A DNA stretch of 52,725 nucleotides from Gluconacetobacter liquefaciens (GCF_003350405.1 NZ_QQAW01000016.1:1-52725); one strand, 5' to 3'. Counted from the first letter of the stretch, positions 1-8,752 are shown. Made by a program: numbers and translations. Notes: generated by a model from the letters alone, not told the origin.

Positions 1-1
1 C

Positions 2-121
2 TATGCCAGCCTGACCTTCAATGTCGGCTGGCGCCTGCGCGGCCTGCCCGCCGACCTCGACCAGAACGGGTTCGGCAACAAGGGCGCTTTCGGCACTCTG
101 TCCCTGACCGTCGGATACTGA
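2..121 (+). CDS. C-terminal end of an outer-membrane beta-barrel protein (partial)
   Basis: Only the last 39 codons are in the window; the gene enters from the left edge and stops at TGA 119-121. The residues alternate polar and hydrophobic (YASLTFNVGWRLRG near the start, LSLTVGY at the end) and finish on an aromatic residue. This is the usual signature of the last strands of an outer-membrane beta barrel recognised by the BAM complex. The family cannot be named from so little sequence. It converges on acs. Confidence 0.55.
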   Translation, partial: YASLTFNVGWRLRGLPADLDQNGFGNKGAFGTLSLTVGY

Positions 122-202
122 CGGAGAGCATGGCCCCTGGACCGTGCGCCGCAAGAGAGCGCCGCGATCCGGGCCACCCCGCTCTCTTGAACGGCAGGGA
201 CC

Positions 203-220
203 GGGCGGCATAAACCGCCC
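203..220. terminator. Hairpin between the convergent barrel gene and acs
   Basis: A 6-bp GC stem (GGGCGG / CCGCCC) with a 6-nt loop lies between the two convergent stop codons. Neither strand has a clear T-run after it, so termination here is a guess from position. Confidence 0.3.
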
Positions 221-242
221 AGTCCTTGCTTACTTAATCTTC

Positions 243-2180
243 TTACTTCGCCGGCCCGACCACCGCGATCAACCGATCGACGATCGTCGCATCGGCCAGC
301 GTCGACAGGTCGCCCAACCCGTCCAGTTCATGGCAGGCGATCTTGCGCAGCAGCCGCCGCACGATCTTGCCCGATCGCGTCTTCGGCAGGTCGGGCACCA
401 GATAGACCCGCTCGGGCACCGCATAGCGCCCGATCCCTTTCGTCACCGCCAGCGACGCGGCGTCGGCCAGGTCCGGCACGGACGCATCGCGCGCCACCGC
501 GAACACAATCAGCCCCTGCCCCTTGATATCGTGCGGCACACCGACCGCCGCACATTCGACGAAGCGATGGTCGGTCGCCACCACATCCTCGACCTCGGCG
601 GTGCCGATCCGATGGCCCGAGACGTTGATCACGTCGTCAATGCGCCCCGTGATCCAGTAATAGCCATCGGCATCGCGCCGCGCCCCGTCACCCGAGAAAT
701 AATAGCCGGGACTGAAGCTGAAATAGGTCTGGCGAAAGCGTTCATGCCCGCCCCAGATTGTACGCGCCTGCCCTGGCCAGGAGCGGGCGATGCACAGGCA
801 GCCCTCCCCTTCGCCTTCGATCACCTCGCCCTTGTCCGTCAGCAGCGTGGCGGCCACGCCGGGCAACGGCAGGGTGGCGGAACCGGGCTTCTGCGGCACC
901 GCACCGGGGATCGGTGCGATCAGGATGCCGCCAGTCTCGGTCTGCCACCAGGTATCGACCACCGGGCAGCGCCCCCGGCCGACCGCCTCATGGAACCAGA
1001 TCCACGCATCGGGGCTGATCGGCTCGCCCACGCTGCCCAGCAGGCGCAGGCTGTCCAGCGCGTAGCCCTTCACCACCGAATCGTCGTCACGCATCAGCGA
1101 GCGGATGGCCGTCGGCGCGGTATAGAAAGTGGTCACCTTGTGGGTGTCGATCACCTCCCACCACCGCCCCGGCGCGGGATAGGACGGCAGGCCCTCGAAC
1201 AGCAGGATCGTGCCGCCATTGGCCAGCGGCCCGTAGACCACATAGGTGTGCCCGGTGATCCAACTGATATCGGCCGTGCACCAGAACACGTCCCCTTCTC
1301 GATGGTCAAAGACCATCTCATGCGTGAACGAGGCCCAGACCATATAGCCGCCGGTGGAATGGACCATGCCCTTCGGCTTGCCGGTGCTGCCCGAGGTATA
1401 GAGCAGGAACAGCGGGTCCTCGGCCTCCATCTCGGCGGGCGGACAGTCCGGCGATGCCTGCGCCAGCAGCGGTGCCAGTGCCAGATCACGCCCCTCCTGC
1501 ATCGGCAGGTCGATGCCCGTCACCGACAGCACCAGCATATGCCGCACGCTGGGCACGCCGCGCGCCAGCGCCTCGTCCATGACGGTCTTCAGCGCGATCC
1601 GCTTGGGGCCGCGCCGCGCCTCGTCGGCGGTGATGATCGCCACCGCCCCGCTGTCGTTCAGCCGGTCGGCCAGCCCCTCGGCCGAAAACCCGCCGAACAG
1701 CACCACATGCAGGGCGCCAATCCGCGCGCAGGCCAGCATCGCCACCACGCCCTCGATCACCATCGGCAAATGAATCGCCACCCGGTCGCCGCGCTCGACC
1801 CCCAGCCCGCGCAGCACGTTGGCCATGCGACACACGCGCTCATGCAATGCGCGATAGGTCAGGCGCTCGACCTGCGACGCCTCCTGCCCCTGCCAGATCA
1901 GGGCGATCTGCTCGCCCCGTTCGGCCAGATGGCGGTCCAGGCAGTTGACGCTGGCATTCAGTTTTCCATCCGCGAACCAGCGGATCGACACGTCATCCGC
2001 GAAGGACGAGCCCGAGGCCAGCGTGGGTCGCCGCGTCCAATCCACACGTCCGGCCTGGTCGAGCCAGAACCGTTCCGGATCATGCGCGGCATCGGCGGTC
2101 ATCCGCCGCAGGTGGGCACCATCAACGCCGGCCTGCGCGGCGAAGGAGGGCGGAATCTGGAAAATTTCTTTGTTTGACAC
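243..2180 (-). CDS. acs: Acetyl-CoA synthetase (AMP-forming)
   Basis: This 645-residue protein should convert acetate, ATP and CoA to acetyl-CoA, AMP and PPi in the cytoplasm, the entry step of acetate assimilation. Visible signatures of the acyl-adenylate family are the P-loop-like YTSGSTGKPKG near residue 260, the WWQTETGG motif, the GHRIGTAEVE hinge region and the C-terminal PKTRSGKI, whose lysine (about residue 606) is the conserved catalytic and acetylation-regulated lysine. Length matches bacterial Acs. The start is a GTG at 2180-2178, with AGGCGG just upstream. The adjacent regulator of the short-chain fatty acyl family and the nearby malate synthase support a role in acetate metabolism. 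An acyl-CoA synthetase of propionate type (PrpE) is the main alternative but less likely. Confidence 0.93.
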   Translation of the reverse strand: MSNKEIFQIPPSFAAQAGVDGAHLRRMTADAAHDPERFWLDQAGRVDWTRRPTLASGSSFADDVSIRWFADGKLNASVNCLDRHLAERGEQIALIWQGQEASQVERLTYRALHERVCRMANVLRGLGVERGDRVAIHLPMVIEGVVAMLACARIGALHVVLFGGFSAEGLADRLNDSGAVAIITADEARRGPKRIALKTVMDEALARGVPSVRHMLVLSVTGIDLPMQEGRDLALAPLLAQASPDCPPAEMEAEDPLFLLYTSGSTGKPKGMVHSTGGYMVWASFTHEMVFDHREGDVFWCTADISWITGHTYVVYGPLANGGTILLFEGLPSYPAPGRWWEVIDTHKVTTFYTAPTAIRSLMRDDDSVVKGYALDSLRLLGSVGEPISPDAWIWFHEAVGRGRCPVVDTWWQTETGGILIAPIPGAVPQKPGSATLPLPGVAATLLTDKGEVIEGEGEGCLCIARSWPGQARTIWGGHERFRQTYFSFSPGYYFSGDGARRDADGYYWITGRIDDVINVSGHRIGTAEVEDVVATDHRFVECAAVGVPHDIKGQGLIVFAVARDASVPDLADAASLAVTKGIGRYAVPERVYLVPDLPKTRSGKIVRRLLRKIACHELDGLGDLSTLADATIVDRLIAVVGPAK

Positions 2181-2363
2181 TGTATTTTCAATCCGCCTAT
2201 GCGACCGGTTCTAATGCCGATTTCTTGGTTGGGGGGATGTACATCTCTCAATATAAGAGCTTTGTCTCCATGACACGAGCCCAATTTCAGATCCGGGTGC
2301 CCTGTTGCTGAAACATCCGAGACCCCCGTTGGTTCATGGCTCCCATCGCGAGCTTCCATTCGA
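2181..2363 (-). promoter_or_regulatory. acs upstream region with 10-bp palindrome
   Basis: This 183-bp gap lies upstream of acs and downstream of the regulator gene. It contains a perfect 10-bp palindrome, GATGTACATC, at 2236-2245, about 56 bp before the acs start. Its position suggests an operator, but no protein can be assigned to it. No convincing -35/-10 pair was identified. Confidence 0.3.
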
Positions 2364-3806
2364 TCATCCGCCGCCACCCAGCCGCTCCGACCCGGTTTCG
2401 AGCGTAAAGGGCAGCGCATCCCGCCGGTTGATATCCAGCGCCAGACGATGATGCAGCGGCGGATGCGCGCGCGACCGGCATTCGGTCCAGTCGCACAGAT
2501 GGCAGGAAATACCGACGGGAATGGCCGGCGCCTGAAGATTCAACCGGTCGGAATAAACGATTTCCGAGGCGCGGGTGATGTCACACCCCATGGCGATGGC
2601 ATGGACCGGTTGCAGGTCGTTCCAGCCGGTCGAAATGCCCGATACCGTCCGCGAGAAGCACAGGAACGTCCGCCCGTCGGTAAACTGGGCGACCTGCGCC
2701 TGCACCACGCCGGGGGTGGCGAAACAGGTATTGGCATTCCATTGCGGGCAGGAATGCCCTTGCCGGGGCACCGGAAAACCGCAGGCAGAGAAACTCTTTG
2801 TCATGTTGCCCGCCGGGTCGGTGCGCACGAAGAAGAACGGCACCCCCCGCTCGCCCGGCTTCTGCAAGGTCGAAAGCCGCTGCGCCGCCTGCTGGTACGA
2901 CACACCGAACCGCGCCGAGAGGATATCCAGATCATAGCGCAGCGCCGTCGCCGCCGCGAGAAACGGCGAATACGGCATCAGCAGCGCGGCGGCGGCATAA
3001 TTCACCAGCCCGATCTGGATCACGATGCGGGCATCCTCGGTGCTGGGCGCGATCTCCTGCAACAGTGCCTCGATGACCTCCCGCCCTTCCAGCAGCATCA
3101 GTTGAAAGGCAAGCTGGAATCCCCGGCTTTCCCGCGGCAGCAGGTCCGACAGCAGCAAGAGCCGACTGTCGGGATCGTAGCGGCGGAACGCCCCGTCCAG
3201 AGCGGTAATGCGCACCACGATGCCGTGATGCTGGCGCAACCGGGTCGCGATCATGTGGTTGCTTTCCGAGGGCGCCGCCGCCTCGCCATCGGGCAGGCGG
3301 GCCGTCCGCGCCATCTCCGCGCGCACCTGCTCGGCGATCTCTTCCAGGGGGGAGAAATGGTTCAGCCGCTCGTCATAGAGCAGCCGCGCCTCGTCCTGCG
3401 GCAGGATGACCCGCGTGCCCGTCGGCAGCATCAACCGGGTCGCGTCATGATGGGCCGCACGGAAGGCCTGATGCAGCGTCAGCACCGCCCGCGCGGCCTC
3501 GGGCTGGGCCGCCAGCGCCGCGATTTCCTGCGCCGGCACGCCATGCGCCCCCAGCAGCGGGTCGGAGAGCGCCTGATGCAGCAGCCCCTCCATCCGCTGC
3601 TCGTCCACGCCCGACAGTGCCTCGATCGAGACATCCAGCGCCCGCGTCAGCTTGATCAGCAGCGACGCCGTCACGCTGCGCTGGTCATGCTCGATCAGGT
3701 TGAGATAGCTGGGCGAAATGCCCAGCCTGACGGCCAACGCCTGCTGCGACAGAGACCGTTCGGTCCGAAGCCTGCGGATAATGCGGCCGATGCGGGTCGG
3801 GGACAT
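2364..3806 (-). CDS. XRE-family short-chain fatty acyl regulator (ScfR/RamB-like)
   Basis: This 480-residue protein has an N-terminal XRE helix-turn-helix (about residues 5-65, with LSQQALAVRLGIS and SYLNLIEHDQ). A central domain follows that resembles the ImmA/IrrE peptidase region, and a C-terminal DUF2083-type segment carries a conserved cysteine cluster (HSCPQWNANTC and ISCHLCDWTEC). This is the architecture of RamB/ScfR-like regulators of acetate and propionate genes. The usual HExxH zinc motif of ImmA is absent; the equivalent stretch reads RGFQLAFQLMLLEG. It is therefore probably a ligand- or acyl-CoA-sensing domain, not a protease. It sits between acs on the same strand and divergent glcB, so control of both and of itself is likely (inference). 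Confidence 0.85.
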   Translation of the reverse strand: MSPTRIGRIIRRLRTERSLSQQALAVRLGISPSYLNLIEHDQRSVTASLLIKLTRALDVSIEALSGVDEQRMEGLLHQALSDPLLGAHGVPAQEIAALAAQPEAARAVLTLHQAFRAAHHDATRLMLPTGTRVILPQDEARLLYDERLNHFSPLEEIAEQVRAEMARTARLPDGEAAAPSESNHMIATRLRQHHGIVVRITALDGAFRRYDPDSRLLLLSDLLPRESRGFQLAFQLMLLEGREVIEALLQEIAPSTEDARIVIQIGLVNYAAAALLMPYSPFLAAATALRYDLDILSARFGVSYQQAAQRLSTLQKPGERGVPFFFVRTDPAGNMTKSFSACGFPVPRQGHSCPQWNANTCFATPGVVQAQVAQFTDGRTFLCFSRTVSGISTGWNDLQPVHAIAMGCDITRASEIVYSDRLNLQAPAIPVGISCHLCDWTECRSRAHPPLHHRLALDINRRDALPFTLETGSERLGGGG

Positions 3807-3810
3807 GCTT

Positions 3811-3859
3811 ATTTACCCGTTTTTACAAATATACAGATCAGTATGTAAATGGTTTTACA
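3811..3859. promoter_or_regulatory. Cluster of TTTACA half-sites between regulator and glcB leader
   Basis: Just upstream of the regulator start there is an inverted repeat TTTACA (3822-3827) / TGTAAA (3844-3849). Inner TAC and GTA triplets are also mirrored. A third TTTACA lies at 3854-3859 and a partial one at 3811-3816. The stretch is AT-rich in otherwise GC-rich DNA. An operator for the adjacent XRE regulator, covering its own promoter and that of glcB, is the simplest reading. Confidence 0.4.
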
Positions 3860-3952
3860 CCATTCATGATTTAACGTCTTCTTTTGTATGGCATCAACTT
3901 CGTGGCTCTCCTTAACTGATCGCACAGGATCATCGAAGAGGAAGGTTCGTCA

Positions 3953-4072
3953 ATGCCCGTCGAATCCATCGCCATCCACAAGGCCGTTCCGCACCTTGCC
4001 CGCCACCCCGCCGGCGTGGATGCACGCCTTGCCCGACGCATGATCATGGACAGCCACCGGACCCGGTTCTGA
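3953..4072 (+). CDS. 39-residue small ORF upstream of malate synthase
   Basis: An ATG at 3953 follows a strong ribosome-binding site (GAGGAAGG, about 6 nt away) and reads 39 codons to TGA 4070-4072. The peptide is basic and histidine/arginine-rich (MPVESIAIHK at the start, DSHRTRF at the end), without a signal peptide or membrane segment. It is followed by 92 bp that contain a hairpin (CGGACC 4121-4126 / GGTCCG 4134-4139), and then the glcB start. It may be a leader peptide, a small protein or the remnant of a lost gene. I do not recognise it, and the strong Shine-Dalgarno sequence is the main evidence. Confidence 0.4.
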   Translation: MPVESIAIHKAVPHLARHPAGVDARLARRMIMDSHRTRF

Positions 4073-4164
4073 ACCCGGCCCCAGCCTGTCCGCTCGACAG
4101 ACCTGCCACCACATACATTCCGGACCCGAACCTGGTCCGCACCATCCTATCAAGGGGAACCGCC

Positions 4165-6375
4165 ATGTCCCGCCGCACGATTGGTCAGATTCAAGTCGAT
4201 CACGCTCTCGATGCCTTCGTCACGAACGAGGTCCTGCCCGGAACCGGCATCGCCGCCGACCGCTTCTGGGCCGGCCTGTCCGACATCGTGTCGCAGTTCG
4301 CGCCCAAGGTTCTGAGCGCGCTGGCGCGGCGTCGGCTGATGCAACAGGCCGTGGACCAGTTGCTGACTGCGCCGGGCTTCGACGCGGCCGATGTCGAGGG
4401 CCAGATCCGGGTGCTGCGCACCACCGGCTATCTCGAACCCCAGCCGTCGCATTTCGAGATCACGACCCGCGATGTGGATGCCGAGATCGCTCATGTCGCC
4501 GGCCCGCAACTGGTGGTCCCCGTCACCAATGCCCGCTACGCGCTCAACGCCGCCAATGCGCGCTGGGGCAGCCTGTACGATGCGTTCTACGGCACGGATG
4601 CCGAGCCCTATGGCCCTTCCGGCGCACCGGCGCGCGGCTATGACGAACAGCGCGGCGCGCAGGTGATCCGCCGCGTGCGCCTGCTGCTGGACGAAATCAC
4701 CCCCCTGACACAGGGCAGCCACGCCGACGCCACCCGCTATCACATCGCGGACGGGCGGCTGTTCGCGACGCTGGAAGGTGTCGCCGAACCGGTCGAGCTG
4801 CGCCGCCCCGCCCAGTTCGCGGGCTTCCAGGGCACCGGCGACGCGCCGGAGGCGATCGTGCTGCGCAATCACGGCCTGCATATCGAGTTGCGCTTCGACC
4901 CCACCGCGCCGATCGGCAGCCGTGACAAGGCCGGCATCGCAGACGTGATCGCGGAATCTGCGCTGACCACCATCATGGATTGCGAGGACAGCGTCTCGGC
5001 GGTCGATGTCGAGGACAAGATTCTGGTCTATCGCAACTGGCTGGGTCTGATGAAGGGCACGCTCGCGGCCTCCTTCCCCAAGGGCGGCCGGATGGTGGAG
5101 CGCCAACTGGCGCCCGACCGCCGCTACACCGCGCCCGACGGCTCGTCGCTGGTGCTGTCGGGGCGCAGCCTGATGCTGGTGCGCAATGTCGGGCACCATA
5201 TGTTCACCGACGCGGTGACGGACAGCACCGGCCACGCCATCCCCGAGGGCGTGCTGGATGCCGCGATTACCGCCGCCATCGCGCTGCACGACCTGCGCGG
5301 CAATTCACCCACCGTCAACAGCCGCACCGGTTCGATCTATATCGTCAAGCCGAAGATGCATGGCGGCGAGGAAGTCGCCCTGTCCAACGCGCTGTTCGAC
5401 CGCGTGGAGCAGATGCTGGACCTGCCGCCCAACACGATCAAGATGGGCATCATGGACGAGGAACGGCGCACCAGCGCTAACCTGGCTTCCTGCATCCATG
5501 CCGCGCGCAACCGCGTGGTGTTCATCAATACCGGTTTCCTCGACCGCACGGGCGACGAGATCCATTACTGCATGCAGGCCGGTCCGGTGGTCCGCAAGGG
5601 CGAGATGCGCGCCGAGCCGTGGATGAGCGCCTACGAACAGCGCAATGTCGCCATCGGCCTGGCCTGCGGCCTGAAAGGCCGCGCGCAGATCGGCAAGGGC
5701 ATGTGGGCGATGCCCGACCGCATGGCCGACATGATGGAACAGAAGATCGCCCACCCCCGGGCGGGCGCGAACACGGCATGGGTGCCCTCCCCCACGGCGG
5801 CGACATTGCATGTCCTGCACTATCATTATGTTGACGTCCGCGCCGTGCAGACCCGCCTGGAGACCACGCCGCCGGCAGCGCTGGAATCGCTGCTCACCCT
5901 GCCGCTGGCCCGGCAGATCACCTGGTCGGCGGCCGAACGCCGGGCGGAACTGGACAACAACCTGCAAGGCATCCTGGGCTATGTCGTGCGCTGGGTGGAT
6001 ATGGGGATCGGCTGCTCCAAGGTGCCGGACATCAACGATGTCGGCCTGATGGAAGACCGTGCGACCCTACGTATCTCCTCGCAGCATGTCGCCAACTGGC
6101 TGCGCCACGGCGTGATCTCGGAAGAGGACGTCCGGACCTCGATGACGCGGATGGCCGCGATCGTCGATGCGCAGAACCAGGGCGAGGAAGGCTACCGTCC
6201 GCTGGCCGAAAACCCCGACGGCCCTGCCTACCGCGCGGCGGCCGAACTGGTCTTCACCGGTGCTACCCAGCCCAACGGCTACACGGAGCCGACCCTGCAT
6301 CGCTGGCGCCGCGTCGCCAAGGCCCAGGCGGCACAGGGCCAGGGCACCCCCGTGCTGGAACAGACGGGCGCCTGA
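4165..6375 (+). CDS. glcB: Malate synthase G
   Basis: The 736-residue length is typical of monomeric malate synthase G, which condenses glyoxylate and acetyl-CoA to malate. Conserved blocks are clear: DCEDSVSAVDVEDK near residue 272 (magnesium-binding acid region), IVKPKMHGGEE and GIMDEERRTSANL in the TIM barrel, and CSKVPDINDVGLMEDRATLRIS near 620-638, which includes the catalytic aspartate region. AAGGGGAA precedes the ATG by about 5 nt. No isocitrate lyase gene is in the window, so glyoxylate may come from glycolate or from a lyase encoded elsewhere. The divergent XRE regulator and nearby acs place it in acetate/C2 metabolism. Confidence 0.97.
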   Translation: MSRRTIGQIQVDHALDAFVTNEVLPGTGIAADRFWAGLSDIVSQFAPKVLSALARRRLMQQAVDQLLTAPGFDAADVEGQIRVLRTTGYLEPQPSHFEITTRDVDAEIAHVAGPQLVVPVTNARYALNAANARWGSLYDAFYGTDAEPYGPSGAPARGYDEQRGAQVIRRVRLLLDEITPLTQGSHADATRYHIADGRLFATLEGVAEPVELRRPAQFAGFQGTGDAPEAIVLRNHGLHIELRFDPTAPIGSRDKAGIADVIAESALTTIMDCEDSVSAVDVEDKILVYRNWLGLMKGTLAASFPKGGRMVERQLAPDRRYTAPDGSSLVLSGRSLMLVRNVGHHMFTDAVTDSTGHAIPEGVLDAAITAAIALHDLRGNSPTVNSRTGSIYIVKPKMHGGEEVALSNALFDRVEQMLDLPPNTIKMGIMDEERRTSANLASCIHAARNRVVFINTGFLDRTGDEIHYCMQAGPVVRKGEMRAEPWMSAYEQRNVAIGLACGLKGRAQIGKGMWAMPDRMADMMEQKIAHPRAGANTAWVPSPTAATLHVLHYHYVDVRAVQTRLETTPPAALESLLTLPLARQITWSAAERRAELDNNLQGILGYVVRWVDMGIGCSKVPDINDVGLMEDRATLRISSQHVANWLRHGVISEEDVRTSMTRMAAIVDAQNQGEEGYRPLAENPDGPAYRAAAELVFTGATQPNGYTEPTLHRWRRVAKAQAAQGQGTPVLEQTGA

Positions 6376-6390
6376 ACCACCATACCTTCC

Positions 6391-6447
6391 CTGCCCCGCC
6401 CCGGATCTGTCACCGGGCGGGGCAGGCCATCGGATGTCGGGTCTTTT
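6391..6447 (+). terminator. Terminator after glcB
   Basis: A long GC stem (CTGCCCCGCCC.. 6391-6404 with its complement 6413-6425, one bulged C) lies 16 nt after the glcB stop. A short T-run follows at 6443-6447. It separates glcB from the convergent L,D-transpeptidase gene and may serve both. Confidence 0.7.
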
Positions 6448-7935
6448 TCAAAAAGATCTGATTGCCGGCGCCCCTGGCCCATCCAGGGCCGCCAGAAGCG
6501 ATGCTGAAGACGCCTGGCGATTATCCGCCTGCGCCGCAGGATGTCGCCCGGATGGCCGTCTCGTCAGATGTTGCCATATGTCGGCATCGCGATTGTAGAA
6601 ATCCGGCTGAAACTGCAACACCCCGTCAGCATCCAGAAACGCCGTCAGATAGACCACGAATACCGGCACGGGCACGGGCAACACATTGCGCGTGGTCGCG
6701 CCCTGCGCGATCCCCTGATTGATCACGTCGATCGGTTGGCGCATCAGCAGGGCGGCAAAGTCGCGGGGATGCTGTACCCGAATGCATCCATGGCTGATGC
6801 GCCGATTATCGCGTTTGAAAAGACCCTGGTCCGGCGTATCGTGCAGATAGACATCGAACCGGTTCGGCATGTCGAACATGATCAGCCCGAGCCCCGCATC
6901 GGGCCCCGCCTGCTGCTGTATCTCGCCATCCGCCAGCACGACCATCCTGTTCCGCGCCAGATAACCGGGGTCACGACGGATCTTCGGCACAATCTCCCGC
7001 TCCGCGATATCCTTGGGAATAACCCATGGCGGATTGTACAGACTTGCCTCGATCTCGGCGCGGAATTCAGGGCTCTGGTTCCGCTCCACATCCTGGCCGA
7101 CAACCACCCGTGTGGAAAAGACCGGACGATCGGCACGATACAGCACCAGCCTCTCCTCGGCGACATTGACCACCACCCGATCAGGCGGCAGCGATCGCGG
7201 CAACCAGCGTTGACGTTCGAGATTCACCGCGAGCCTGCGCACACATGCCGGCTCGCCGCGCTCGCGGCCCGCGGGCAATTGGCGGCATGTGCGCAACGCC
7301 CGACGCAACGCCTGGTAGGTCGGCGTCGATGGTGCCAGCGCTTCGATGACCGCCGCCGGGTCTGAACTGTCGATCGCGGCATCGAGCCTGGCGGCCACAT
7401 CGACCGGTTCGGGCGTCAGCGCCTCGTCGTCCCTCCGGTGTTCCACGGGCACGGCCCCTCGGGCCAGCGCATCGCCGTAAGACAGAAAAGCGTCGGACAG
7501 TAACAATTCGCGATCCAGCGGCGACAGATTTGTCCCCCGTCGCAGCAGAGCGGCATGGAACAATTCCGGGTCGAGACCGTTCTCTCCGGCAAGCAGCACG
7601 GCCTTGAGGAGTGCATTCGCCTCTGTCTGCCGCGTTGTCCATACGGGCTCGAAACCATGACGCGCATAGAAACGCCGCAGCAATGCGCCATTCACCGGCT
7701 CTCCGGAAACGGTCAGTTCCGGCGTGCTATCGATCAGATTACCAAGTTCAGTATTGGCATGTTCCGAATTCGTACCACATGCGGCGAGCACGCATGTGAT
7801 GGCTAAAACCATCAGGCTGCGTGCGGCTGTGCTGCGGGTGGCAACCTGTGACCGAATGACGGGCGTTGCGTTCTGCCGACCTGACCTGACCACACACCAT
7901 GATACCCGCACGAAACATGACTCCCGGATTGTCAC
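6448..7935 (-). CDS. L,D-transpeptidase lipoprotein (YcbB/LdtD-like)
   Basis: The protein carries a YkuD catalytic domain at about residues 260-400. The active-site motif HDTPDQGLF...RRISHGCIRV places the catalytic cysteine near residue 383. Preceding regions resemble the scaffold and peptidoglycan-binding-like part of large LdtD/YcbB enzymes that make 3-3 cross-links or attach proteins to peptidoglycan. A lipobox (CVLAACG) follows a hydrophobic stretch, so it is probably lipid-anchored in the periplasm. The start is uncertain: the GTG at 7935 gives 495 residues with an unusually long N-terminus, and internal GTG codons closer to the signal peptide are possible. No clear ribosome-binding site is seen. 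Confidence 0.85.
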   Translation of the reverse strand: MTIRESCFVRVSWCVVRSGRQNATPVIRSQVATRSTAARSLMVLAITCVLAACGTNSEHANTELGNLIDSTPELTVSGEPVNGALLRRFYARHGFEPVWTTRQTEANALLKAVLLAGENGLDPELFHAALLRRGTNLSPLDRELLLSDAFLSYGDALARGAVPVEHRRDDEALTPEPVDVAARLDAAIDSSDPAAVIEALAPSTPTYQALRRALRTCRQLPAGRERGEPACVRRLAVNLERQRWLPRSLPPDRVVVNVAEERLVLYRADRPVFSTRVVVGQDVERNQSPEFRAEIEASLYNPPWVIPKDIAEREIVPKIRRDPGYLARNRMVVLADGEIQQQAGPDAGLGLIMFDMPNRFDVYLHDTPDQGLFKRDNRRISHGCIRVQHPRDFAALLMRQPIDVINQGIAQGATTRNVLPVPVPVFVVYLTAFLDADGVLQFQPDFYNRDADIWQHLTRRPSGRHPAAQADNRQASSASLLAALDGPGAPAIRSF

Positions 7936-8022
7936 GGATCACGCAAATAGTAGTTTGACTTTTTGTCAAGAGATGCGCCTAATTACCCGCTATCTTCTGA
8001 AATTCCAATTAGGGGGTGCCTG

Positions 8023-8217
8023 ATGTTCTCGGTTTCTGAAACATTGTCCCGTTATAAGCGCCTGCGTGTGGTCACGCTGGTTGCCGCGGCGGTGCCTGTC
8101 ATGCTTCTGGCGGCCTGTGCTGAGGACAAGCCCCCGCCGCCACCGCCCGCGCCGGTCGAGGCTCCGCCGCCTCCCCCGCCGCCGCCGCCTGTTACGGTTC
8201 CGCCGGCACGCGGCTAA
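8023..8217 (+). CDS. Small proline-rich lipoprotein
   Basis: This 64-residue protein starts at the ATG preceded by AGGGGGT. It has a basic n-region (RYKRLR), a hydrophobic core and a lipobox MLLAAC. The predicted mature part is only 33 residues, 18 of them proline in runs of six and nine. The polyproline arm could span into the periplasm or contact peptidoglycan or a partner. No family is recognised. It is a single-gene unit ending in a strong terminator and is divergent from the L,D-transpeptidase gene. Confidence 0.75.
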   Translation: MFSVSETLSRYKRLRVVTLVAAAVPVMLLAACAEDKPPPPPPAPVEAPPPPPPPPPVTVPPARG

Positions 8218-8250
8218 GACTTTCATTTTCAACGATCTGATTGATCCAGG

Positions 8251-8283
8251 CTTCCGCCTCTCCACGGAGAGGCGGAAGTTTTT
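8251..8283 (+). terminator. Strong rho-independent terminator after the small lipoprotein
   Basis: The hairpin CTTCCGCCTCTC / GAGAGGCGGAAG has a 4-nt loop and is followed directly by TTTTT (8279-8283). It lies 33 nt after the lipoprotein stop. Confidence 0.9.
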
Positions 8284-8752
8284 CCTGTCCATCGACAAGT
8301 CGTAATATGTAGCCACAAATCCTTAACAGGGCTGCGGCATCCTGACCCGCGCGCCCTTGGAATATGCTGACGCCATCGGGTGAACACCTCCCTCGCCGGC
8401 AATTCTGGCAAACCTGATCGTCATGCGTCAGCCTTGCTCAAATCCGGCGGGACACCCGACGGCACCTCCCCATGTCGTGAAAAATGACCTCCTTCACGAT
8501 GACAGGGCGCACCCCACTTCCAATGGCGTCGCGCGATTCCGCACATGCCGGGCGCGCGTATTGCAGTGGGGACAACAGCCATGATTGCCGTATCGTCCTT
8601 TCACACGCCAGGCCGCTTCGCGGCACGCTCGCTCGGCAGGCCGCCTTTGCAAGCGGCCTCCAGGACCTTCCGCGCGCTTACCCAGAGCGCCTCCTGAAAC
8701 ATGCCTATTCAGCCTGATGGAACATGAAACCAGTTACCAATGGGAGGGTAAC
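8284..8752. other. Intergenic region without a recognised gene
   Basis: About 470 bp separate the terminator from the phosphoribosyltransferase start. I see no ORF with a good ribosome-binding site. One small inverted repeat, AGGCCGC (8638-8644) / GCGGCCT (8653-8659), is present. The downstream gene's promoter should lie here, and a small RNA cannot be excluded. Confidence 0.4.

Noticed and set aside
144-2177. A 677-codon open frame on the plus strand across acs
   Set aside because: It is the antisense shadow of acs: arginine/histidine-rich, no motif, no ribosome-binding site. High GC makes such long antisense frames common throughout this window.
8121-8210. The CCG-rich tract as a simple sequence artefact
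   Set aside because: It is in frame within a gene with a proper ribosome-binding site, signal peptide and lipobox, and codons for proline vary (CCC, CCG, CCA, CCT), so it is coding and not a trinucleotide expansion.
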